Of a stretch of DNA of 11,197 bases, positions 1 to 6,168 are shown piece after piece. Position numbers and translations under genes: made by a program. The stretch comes from Elusimicrobiota bacterium (GTDB lineage: Bacteria > Elusimicrobiota > UBA8919): assembly GCA_003452965.1 (NCBI GenBank), contig DMMW01000062.1, positions 2,325 to 13,521 on the forward strand, in the 5' to 3' direction. Under the pieces are notes generated by a model. It was not told where the DNA came from, searched no databases, and worked only from the letters and a program-made list of their open reading frames with translations. The first letter of the stretch is position 1. Each line of letters begins with the position of its first letter.

Positions 1-53
1 GAGTTTTTCAGCAGACCCTAATTTAGGCATAACCGTAAAGATAATTCGCAAAT
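1..53. repeat. possible transposon or repeat end at window edge
   Basis: This is the stretch downstream of the ATPase stop codon. Bases 3-13 (GTTTTTCAGCA) match GTTTTTCAACA at about 2919-2929 in the MITE-like repeat with one mismatch. Read on the minus strand the edge is GGTCTGCTGAAAAACTC, which looks like a transposon terminal repeat. Bases 17-27 form a short palindrome, CCTAATTTAGG. No gene fits in these bases. The element body, if any, lies outside the window, so this is only a suggestion. Confidence 0.25.
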
Positions 54-2705
54 TCACGAAGATGTTCTTTTATTGTTTTTTCTTATAGCTTTATCAATCT
101 CAATAACAATAATAATTGACATTGATACAAGAATTGTTAAAATCCATGATTTCATATCAATCTTAGCAGTGTGGAAAACTAATCTTAGCGGTTCAAAAGT
201 TAAAACTGAAATTTGTGCTATTAAAGAAAGGAAAATGCTTATCAGCAAAAATGGATTTGAAAGAAAAGGAATGCTGAATATTGATTTATCCATTGAACGT
301 GAATTCCATACATGAAAGAACTGGAAAAAAACAATGGTATTAAATGCAGTTGAACGTGCATATTCTATAGTATGTCCTATTTTTAATTCGTACATGAATA
401 ATGATAAGGTTCCTATTAGAAATACAATACCGACGATAACCATCCGTATTAAAATATATTTATTTAATATATTTTCTTTTGGATTTCGAGGTGCCCGTTT
501 ATGGATATCCGATTCTCCCGGTTCGTATGCTAATGCTACGTCTTGCAAACCATTCGTTACTAGATTTACCCACAATACTTGCGTGGCGAGAAAAGGAAGC
601 GGAAGATCCATAAGCAACGCGGCTATAATAGTAAATGCAATACCGGTTCCTGATGACAAAAGGAAAAAAGACACTTTTTGAATATTGTCAAAGATGACTC
701 GTCCAACCTTTACAGCTTCAAAGATAGAGGCAAAATTATCGTCTTTCAGAACCATATCGGATGCTTCTCTTGCAACATCAGTACCCATTTTGCCCATTGC
801 TACTCCGATATTACCTTTTTTTAAAGCGGGTGCGTCATTAACCCCATCTCCTGTAACGGCAACTATATTACCATGTTTCTGCAAAGCATCAACTATTCTC
901 AACTTATGATGAGGCGATACCCGGGCATATACAGTTATCCGTTCTACATTATTTATGAGAAAAGAATCATCATTGCTATCCAATTCCTGTCCCGTAACAA
1001 CTAATTCATTTTCGCGAAGAATGTCTACCTGTTTGGCTATGGATGCTGCTGTTATTTTATTATCTCCCGTAATCATAACAACTCTAATTCCTGATTCGTG
1101 AGCTCCTTTTATTGCTTCTATAGCACTTTTTTTAGGCGGGTCTATAATTCCGATAAAACCTAAAAAAGTAATATCTCGTGAGGATTCTGCTTCCAAATCA
1201 ATTTCATCCGAACATTTTTTAATAATATTTTTAATTCCAAATCCAAGCACGCGCAAACCCAAATCCGCCATTTTTGAATATTGTTTTAATAAAATTTCAT
1301 TTTTCTCATTTCCTGAAAATTTCAATATATTTTCTGGTGCGCCTTTTATATAGATAGTGCATTTATCTTCATGTTTATAAAGCATAGCCATATATTTTCT
1401 ATTTGAGCTAAAAGGAATTTCATCCAATAATTCATAATTAAATTCTTTGTCTTCTGAAATACCATATTTTTTTGCTGCTACTATTAATGCACCTTCAGTA
1501 GCTGTACCGTCTATTTTCCATTCTTTGCTATCATTATCAAAATAATGGTTTGTAGTATTGCATAAAAAACCCGTTAACAGTAGTTCAAATAAATCTTTAT
1601 CGTTATTTACTTTTTTACCGTCTAATAATACGTCCCCTTCAGGAGAATAACCTATCCCGCTAAATTCAAATTCTTTTCCGTTTATAAATGCTTTTGTTAC
1701 GGACATCCTGTTTTCGGTTATTGTACCCGTCTTATCCGAGCAAATATAATTACAACTTCCTAAAGTTTCCACAGCTATAAGTTTTCTAATAATAGCATTT
1801 TTATCCGCCATTCTTTTCATACCAATAGCCATAGTAACAGTAATTACTATAGGCAAGCCTTCTGGTATCACTGCAACAGCCATACTTATTGAAAAAAGAA
1901 TAATTTCCAATAACTTAATACCTTTAATAAGACCTATAATAATAACAATAACCGATAAACAAACTGATATAACACCTATTAACCTTGTAAAATAAAGAAG
2001 CCGTTTTTGTAACGGAGTTCTTTCTTTTACAGTTTCTTTTACTTCTTCTGAAATTTTACCAAGTTCGGTATTCTTACCGGTAGATATAACGATTCCTTTT
2101 CCTCTTCCGTGAGTAATAACGGTTCCCATAAAAACCATATTTTTCTGATCGGCAAGTGGCAAATTAGGTACATCAATATTTTTAGTATTTTTCGATACAG
2201 GTACAGATTCGCCGGTTAACATCGATTCGTCGATTTCAAGTTCCTTGACTTCAAAAAGTCGTATATCAGAGGGTATCTTATTTCCTGTAGATAATATTAC
2301 AACATCTCCGGGAACCACATCTTTTGAATCTATTCTTTCTTCTTTACCGTTCCGTATAACTGTTGCTTTGGGTACAGTTAAATTTTTCAAAGCTTGCATA
2401 GATTTGTCTGCTTTATATTCCTGAAAAAAGCCGATAAGTCCGTTTACAAAAACAACTGCAAGTATTACCCATGTATCGACATAATGACCTATAATTGCTG
2501 TAAAAATAGCGGCTATTAAAAGAATGACTACCAATGGATCGACAAATTGATGTATTACTAATTTCCATAATGGTTCTGCTTTTTTCCCTTCTATTTCGTT
2601 CGGACCGTACTTTTCCAGACGTTTTTTTGCTTCTTCAATTGAAAGCCCGTGTTCGGAACTATCAAAATTTGCGAAAGTTTCCGGTATAGTTTCATTATAA
2701 ATCAC
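54..2705 (-). CDS. cation-transporting P-type ATPase (P2 type, HAD family)
   Basis: This is an 883-residue ATP-driven cation pump of the cytoplasmic membrane, full length for P2 ATPases. Domains in order: cation-ATPase N-terminal domain (about 1-70), actuator domain with TGES at 164-167, the M4 motif PEGLP at 281-285, phosphorylation motif DKTGT with Asp324, nucleotide-binding motif KGAPE at 454-458, hinge motifs TGDN (546-549) and TGDGVNDAP (618-626), then a C-terminal membrane domain with about six helices. All catalytic residues are present, so the pump should be active. The start is GTG at 2705, with GGAGG at 2711-2715 five bases upstream. The ion site is odd. In alignment by eye with SERCA, Asn768, Glu771, Asp800 and Glu908 are replaced by Gly686, Ile689, Asn718 and Gln795, so the usual name calcium ATPase is unsafe here. 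It appears monocistronic, with repeats on either side. Confidence 0.95.
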   Translation of the reverse strand: MIYNETIPETFANFDSSEHGLSIEEAKKRLEKYGPNEIEGKKAEPLWKLVIHQFVDPLVVILLIAAIFTAIIGHYVDTWVILAVVFVNGLIGFFQEYKADKSMQALKNLTVPKATVIRNGKEERIDSKDVVPGDVVILSTGNKIPSDIRLFEVKELEIDESMLTGESVPVSKNTKNIDVPNLPLADQKNMVFMGTVITHGRGKGIVISTGKNTELGKISEEVKETVKERTPLQKRLLYFTRLIGVISVCLSVIVIIIGLIKGIKLLEIILFSISMAVAVIPEGLPIVITVTMAIGMKRMADKNAIIRKLIAVETLGSCNYICSDKTGTITENRMSVTKAFINGKEFEFSGIGYSPEGDVLLDGKKVNNDKDLFELLLTGFLCNTTNHYFDNDSKEWKIDGTATEGALIVAAKKYGISEDKEFNYELLDEIPFSSNRKYMAMLYKHEDKCTIYIKGAPENILKFSGNEKNEILLKQYSKMADLGLRVLGFGIKNIIKKCSDEIDLEAESSRDITFLGFIGIIDPPKKSAIEAIKGAHESGIRVVMITGDNKITAASIAKQVDILRENELVVTGQELDSNDDSFLINNVERITVYARVSPHHKLRIVDALQKHGNIVAVTGDGVNDAPALKKGNIGVAMGKMGTDVAREASDMVLKDDNFASIFEAVKVGRVIFDNIQKVSFFLLSSGTGIAFTIIAALLMDLPLPFLATQVLWVNLVTNGLQDVALAYEPGESDIHKRAPRNPKENILNKYILIRMVIVGIVFLIGTLSLFMYELKIGHTIEYARSTAFNTIVFFQFFHVWNSRSMDKSIFSIPFLSNPFLLISIFLSLIAQISVLTFEPLRLVFHTAKIDMKSWILTILVSMSIIIVIEIDKAIRKNNKRTSS

Positions 2706-2728
2706 TTAGTCCTCCAATGAATTAACTA

Positions 2729-2747
2729 ACCCGTTGAATCTACGGGT
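2729..2747. promoter_or_regulatory. inverted repeat in the leader of the ATPase gene
   Basis: ACCCGT and ACGGGT form a perfect 6-bp stem around a 7-base loop. It ends 24 bases upstream of the GTG start of the ATPase, just before its Shine-Dalgarno. It lies between the start codon and the GC-rich repeat. It could be a leader hairpin in the ATPase mRNA, or the outer edge of the neighbouring element. There is no T-run on either side that would make it a clear terminator. Confidence 0.4.
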
Positions 2748-2748
2748 A

Positions 2749-2936
2749 TTCTGTGAAAAAGTAAATAAAAACTTAATAATGAGAGCATTGCAAAAGTACT
2801 CTCGCCAGAGTTCGGCACGACTTGCGATGTCTCGCCCCTGGTCGGACGAAGTCTTACGGCACTGCTCTTGATTACAGAGATTGTTGCCTGCCTGCCGAAG
2901 ATTTAGTGTAGGCATGGGGTTTTTCAACAATATCAA
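2749..2936. repeat. MITE-like or degenerate transposon-derived repeat
   Basis: This roughly 190-bp island is clearly richer in G and C than the AT-rich sequence around it. Its ends are imperfect inverted repeats: TCTGTGAAAAAG near 2750-2761 on the left, and GGTTTTTCAACAATATC near 2918-2934 on the right, which reads GATATTGTTGAAAAACC on the other strand. Inside is a small hairpin, ACTCT-CGCC-AGAGT (2798-2811), and the tandem CCTGCCTGCC near 2888-2897. The 76-codon reading frame across it has no recognisable protein and no ribosome binding site, so I treat it as non-coding. A non-autonomous element or an insertion-sequence scar is the best reading. The exact ends are uncertain. Confidence 0.5.
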
Positions 2937-3251
2937 GATATAATTATAGTAGTTTTCAATATATATGTAAAGATATTTTATAATAAATATATATTTGATG
3001 ATTTATTCTGAAAAAAGATTCAGAGCATAGGATTCAGCATACCGCACACATGATACAGAATTTGCCAATAAATATCCAAATGTCACAAAGTTTTGGCTGA
3101 AGAATAATTATCACTTAATAATGGTAATGTCAAAATGAAAGACCTGACCCCAATATGCAATATATTAAAAAAATTTAATTCTAATCTAATGTTATTTTAA
3201 TTATTATTAATGTATAGTTAAGAAAAATTTCGGATTAGAAAAGTAAAAATA
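2937..3251. other. AT-rich intergenic region with transposon-end-like motif
   Basis: There is no gene in this 315-bp gap. Bases 2937-3010 are almost pure A and T. GATTCAG occurs twice close together (about 3018 and 3032). Around 3130-3156 the sequence includes GACCTGACCCCAATATG; on the other strand this reads TTGGGGTCAGGTC. I recall that phrase as recurring near REP-associated or IS200-like transposases in environmental genomes, but I cannot search for it here. A weak -10-like TATAGT at 3213-3218 could serve the gene downstream, with no convincing -35. Confidence 0.4.
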
Positions 3252-3308
3252 ATGAAAGAAAATAACAACTCATTTAATTGGATTAAAATTTTAGTGATAC
3301 TCGTATAA
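3252..3308 (+). pseudogene. in-frame N-terminal segment of the AI-2E gene, ended by TAA
   Basis: ATG at 3252 opens a frame of 18 codons, reading MKENNNSFNWIKILVILV, and stops at TAA 3306-3308. The very next codon continues the AI-2E family reading frame in the same phase. Joined together, the two parts give a charged N-terminus followed by a complete first membrane helix (WIKILVILV-x-LVILIW), which is how this family normally begins. The segment therefore looks like the true 5' end of the gene, separated by one nonsense codon. A weak Shine-Dalgarno-like GGATTAG lies near 3232. A sequencing error would look the same. Confidence 0.65.
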
Positions 3309-4295
3309 TTGGTTATTTTGATATGGGGAATAGAACAAGCCCGTTCAATAGTAATTTTCTTTTTAATTTCTATTTTTATTTCTATCTTAGGTATATCTGC
3401 AATGCATTGGCTGGAACGAAAACATATTCCGTCTACAATTGCAGTTTTTATAGTTGTAGGAAGCATGATAATAATTGTATTATTTATAGGAGCGGTTGTT
3501 GGAACATCTATAAATAAATTTTTGGAAGCATTACCTTTTTATCAAACAACAATAATTGAACAGGTTATATCGCTACAAACGTTATTAGCGGAAAAGGGTA
3601 TAAAAATTAATGAAGAATTATTATTTAAGTATATCAATATTGATAATATTATGAGTTTAACTGCTAAGTTACTTACAGGATTAGGAACTTTGCTTTCAAA
3701 TATTTTTATTATACTGCTTATGTTCACTTTTATATTGCTTGAATCATCCAGTTTTTTATTGAAATTTAAAATGCTATTTAATGATTCAAATAAAGACTTT
3801 AATAAATTCTCAAATTTTATAAATAACGTAAAACGATATATGGTGATTAAAACAATAGTGAGTTTAATTACTGGATTTTTGATAGGTTTATGGCTATATA
3901 TAATCGGAGTTGATCTCCCGATATTGTGGGGTTTCATCGCTTTTGCATTAAACTATATACCCAATGTGGGCTCCATAATTGCAGCAATTCCTGCAATACT
4001 ACTTAGTTTGGTGCAACTTGGAGCAGGTAGTGCAATTCAATCTGCAGTTGGGTATATAGTAGTTAATTTTTCGCTTGGTAATATAATAGAACCGAGACTT
4101 ATGGGAAGAAAACTTGGTTTATCGACTTTGGTAGTCGTTGTATCATTAATATTTTGGGGGAAATTATTAGGTCCGATTGGTGCTGTATTATCAATACCGC
4201 TTACAATGGTTTTAAAACTCGCGTTCGAAAATAGTGAAAATACTCATTGGATAGCAGTATTATTGGGACCGGAATTACCACCAAAAAATACATAA
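3309..4295 (+). CDS. AI-2E family transporter (PerM/YdiK-like membrane protein)
   Basis: This is a 328-residue polytopic inner-membrane protein of the AI-2E exporter family (Pfam AI-2E_transport). Members have been linked to autoinducer-2 export, permease functions and Na+/H+ antiport, so the substrate cannot be stated. The C-terminal signature is clear: AFALNYIPNVGSIIAAIPA (about 211-229), IIEPRLMGRKLGLS (259-272) and FWGKLLGPIGAVLSIPLT (282-299). Hydrophobic segments near 10-30, 43-65, 125-148, 180-202, 205-235 and 272-300 fit the family. The start shown is TTG at 3309, only because a TAA stands at 3306-3308; no Shine-Dalgarno serves this TTG. The family-like start is ATG 3252, which would give 347 residues if the stop were absent or read through. 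Met32 is another possible start but would lose the first helix. The YqjD/E-like pair lies downstream on the same strand. Confidence 0.88.
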   Translation: MVILIWGIEQARSIVIFFLISIFISILGISAMHWLERKHIPSTIAVFIVVGSMIIIVLFIGAVVGTSINKFLEALPFYQTTIIEQVISLQTLLAEKGIKINEELLFKYINIDNIMSLTAKLLTGLGTLLSNIFIILLMFTFILLESSSFLLKFKMLFNDSNKDFNKFSNFINNVKRYMVIKTIVSLITGFLIGLWLYIIGVDLPILWGFIAFALNYIPNVGSIIAAIPAILLSLVQLGAGSAIQSAVGYIVVNFSLGNIIEPRLMGRKLGLSTLVVVVSLIFWGKLLGPIGAVLSIPLTMVLKLAFENSENTHWIAVLLGPELPPKNT

Positions 4296-4410
4296 AATTA
4301 GGAGGTGAGTATCTAATAATATATTATTATTGGGTGTGAAAAAATTTATAATTTTTCGCAGAAAAACCTGCGGCTTGCCGCAAGGAACTTCATTAAAAGG
4401 AGGAAAAAAC
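4296..4410 (+). promoter_or_regulatory. structured leader between the AI-2E and YqjD-like genes
   Basis: AGGAGGTGA at 4300-4308 is a near-perfect Shine-Dalgarno just after the AI-2E stop, yet it has no start codon at a normal distance. A perfect 16-bp palindrome, TAATAATATATTATTA, follows at 4314-4329. Next, two small hairpins share the same bases and cannot form together: CGCAG/CTGCG (4357-4361 with 4368-4372) and TGCGG/CCGCA (4369-4373 with 4378-4382). A second strong Shine-Dalgarno, AGGAGG at 4398-4403, then serves the ATG at 4411. The layout could be a regulatory leader or the scar of a small insertion that separated the first ribosome site from its gene. Confidence 0.4.
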
Positions 4411-4704
4411 ATGTTTACAAAAACACGTGAAGATGAAATAGAAACGTTAAAGGATCATGTATCAAAGTTGGGCAAAGAATTTACTGAAATAGTTGACGAT
4501 GTTAAAAAAATTTCAGGAATAAAAGGAGAACATAGTATTTTTAAGAATTTAGAAGAAAAGTTTGAAGAAGTAAAAACGCAGGGTGAAAAAGGTGTTAAAA
4601 AAGTTTCTGAAGAGATAGAACAACATCCGATAGTGAGTGTAATAACTGCATTTGGTATTGGTCTAATAGCTGCAGGATTATTATACAAAATAAATAAAAA
4701 ATGA
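4411..4704 (+). CDS. DUF883/YqjD/ElaB-like C-tail-anchored membrane protein
   Basis: This is a 97-residue protein. Residues 1-70 are highly charged and probably helical or coiled-coil (TREDEIETLKDHVSKLGKEF and onward). A single hydrophobic anchor follows the typical EQHPIVS motif, at about residues 73-92, and the chain ends in KINKK. This is the plan of the DUF883/YqjD/ElaB family. In E. coli, YqjD sits in the inner membrane through its C-terminal helix and binds ribosomes in stationary phase. I infer family membership from architecture and the HP motif, not from a search. I chose ATG 4411 because AGGAGG lies 7 bases upstream; an in-frame TTG at 4330 has no ribosome site and would add unrelated residues. 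The stop overlaps the next start (ATGA), so the two proteins are probably made in step. Confidence 0.75.
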   Translation: MFTKTREDEIETLKDHVSKLGKEFTEIVDDVKKISGIKGEHSIFKNLEEKFEEVKTQGEKGVKKVSEEIEQHPIVSVITAFGIGLIAAGLLYKINKK

Positions 4705-4985
4705 GAATATTAAACATTATATTTGATATTTTTACAATTTTTTTTAACTTGATTGCAGTAGAAAGCAAGATAATACGAAAGCTAATTGAAAGGATGACAT
4801 TGGCTTTTGTATTCATCGGACTTGCTTTTCTTCTATTCTTGGCAGCTGCATTCTTTTTTCTTTCGGGTGCATATCAATACTTTGCTATGTATATGCATCA
4901 TGCATTTGCTGCAATGCTTGTGTCTATTTTATCAATAGTCCTTGCATTAATATTTATTGGAATAGCTAAATTACAAATTAAGTAA
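4701..4985 (+). CDS. YqjE/phage holin III-like small membrane protein
   Basis: This is a 94-residue membrane protein. It has an amphipathic or hydrophobic start (1-20), a charged stretch ESKIIRKLIER (21-31), then two strong membrane helices at about 33-58 and 67-88, ending in LQIK. The size, the two-helix plan and the position right after a DUF883/YqjD-like gene match the YqjE/Phage_holin_3_6 group of putative actin-like or envelope-associated membrane proteins, whose function is not known. The ATG overlaps the upstream TGA in an ATGA junction and has no Shine-Dalgarno of its own, so it likely depends on translation of the gene before it. The family name rests on context and architecture. Confidence 0.68.
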   Translation: MRILNIIFDIFTIFFNLIAVESKIIRKLIERMTLAFVFIGLAFLLFLAAAFFFLSGAYQYFAMYMHHAFAAMLVSILSIVLALIFIGIAKLQIK

Positions 4986-5079
4986 AAAAATGTAAAAACG
5001 ATTAAAGATGCATTTGTAGCCATTATTATTTTTATTTTGTATGGAATTTTTTATTTTTGTATTCTTGGATGGTAATGCA

Positions 5080-6150
5080 TTATTTGAATTGTTTTACTAC
5101 AAACAGAGTTTGGGTAGGATAAGCAAATTCAATGCTTTCTTTATCAAATATTTCTTTGATGCTAAGATTTATTTTTTGCTGTATATCCATATACAAGTTA
5201 TAATCACTACTAAAAATATAATATACGATTTCATAAATTAGACTAAAATCACCATAACTGAAGAAATGAACTCTGTCTAATTTTGTTTTTTCGATATTTT
5301 TTATAATATCAGTAATAAATTGTGGTATCTGTTTCAATTTTTCGGATGGCGTTTGATAAGTGACTCCTATTTTAAAAGCGATTCGTCGGCTTTCCATCCT
5401 TTTATAATTTTTTATCCGACTCTTCGTCAAATCAGAATTGGAAAATATTAATAGTTCGCCATGTAAACTTCTTATATGTGTAGTTTTGATTCCGATATGT
5501 TCTATAGTTCCTAAAAAATCGTCAATTATAACAAAATCACCGACTTTAAACGGTTTATCTATAAATATGGCGAAAGAACTGAATAAATCTCCTAATATTG
5601 CCTGGGCTGCAAGTGCAACTGCAACTCCGGTTATACCTATTCCTGCGACTATAGCAGAAATATTGATTCCTATGTTGTCCAAAATAAAAACGATTCCACC
5701 AGTCCAGAGTACACCGCTTAATATCTTTATTATTGTATTTAACGTATCTTTTGTAGCAGTATCAGTCTCATCTTTTAGGTAAATTTTTTTAATGCAGTAT
5801 GCAAGGAACAATTGTAGTATTTGTACTATTTTAATTGTGAGCGTTAAGATAAATATTAAAGCGATTACTTTATCAAGTGTTTTATTTATATTAATGGATT
5901 TTAAGGATATATAAAATGCAATGAATACAAAGAAAATGAAATTAATATGTTCAAAAATACCGACAAAAAAATCATCAAAATCATTTTTTGTTTTAAGAGA
6001 AATTCTTTTTACATATTTAAGCAGTATTTTTTTAAAAATGAAAAGTAATAATGTTAAACCTATAAACAAAAACAATGTTATAAGATAGTCTTGTAAGGTA
6101 TTCCCAAAAAATTGTTTTTTTAGTAGTTCTGCGAAAGAATTATAAATCAT
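5080..6150 (-). CDS. MscS-family mechanosensitive ion channel
   Basis: This is a 356-residue inner-membrane channel that opens under membrane tension and releases small solutes during osmotic downshock. It has five membrane segments, at about 21-45, 68-86, 95-120, 140-160 and 163-195. The last is the pore helix region, with the Gly/Ala-rich stretch AGIGITGVAVALAAQAILGD (169-188). The beta domain follows with KPFKVGDFVIIDDFLGTIEHIG (199-220) and the SNSDL motif (237-241), then the cytoplasmic cage and the C-terminal AYPTQTLFV. It carries two more helices than minimal MscS and resembles the YnaI/YbdG size class. AAGGAG at 6159-6164 lies 8 bases before the ATG. The gene begins 18 bp after the helicase stop on the same strand, so they are probably cotranscribed. 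It converges with the YqjE-like gene, and I see no strong terminator between them. Confidence 0.93.
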   Translation of the reverse strand: MIYNSFAELLKKQFFGNTLQDYLITLFLFIGLTLLLFIFKKILLKYVKRISLKTKNDFDDFFVGIFEHINFIFFVFIAFYISLKSININKTLDKVIALIFILTLTIKIVQILQLFLAYCIKKIYLKDETDTATKDTLNTIIKILSGVLWTGGIVFILDNIGINISAIVAGIGITGVAVALAAQAILGDLFSSFAIFIDKPFKVGDFVIIDDFLGTIEHIGIKTTHIRSLHGELLIFSNSDLTKSRIKNYKRMESRRIAFKIGVTYQTPSEKLKQIPQFITDIIKNIEKTKLDRVHFFSYGDFSLIYEIVYYIFSSDYNLYMDIQQKINLSIKEIFDKESIEFAYPTQTLFVVKQFK

Positions 6151-6168
6151 ATCAATCGCTCCTTAATA

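Noticed and set aside
73..909. Three plus-strand frames opposite the ATPase 3' half
   Set aside because: They are antisense shadows of a clearly coding P-type ATPase and have no family resemblance.
2706..2936. 76-codon reading frame on the minus strand
   Set aside because: It lies across the GC-rich repeat, has no recognisable motif or ribosome site, and overlaps the leader of the ATPase gene. It is best explained as repeat sequence.
4330..4410. TTG 4330 as an upstream start for the YqjD-like protein
   Set aside because: There is no ribosome site at a usable distance. The added residues come from a hairpin-rich leader, and ATG 4411 has AGGAGG 7 bases upstream.
4986..5079. Bidirectional terminator between the converging YqjE-like and MscS genes
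   Set aside because: There are T-rich runs, but I found no convincing stem next to them.
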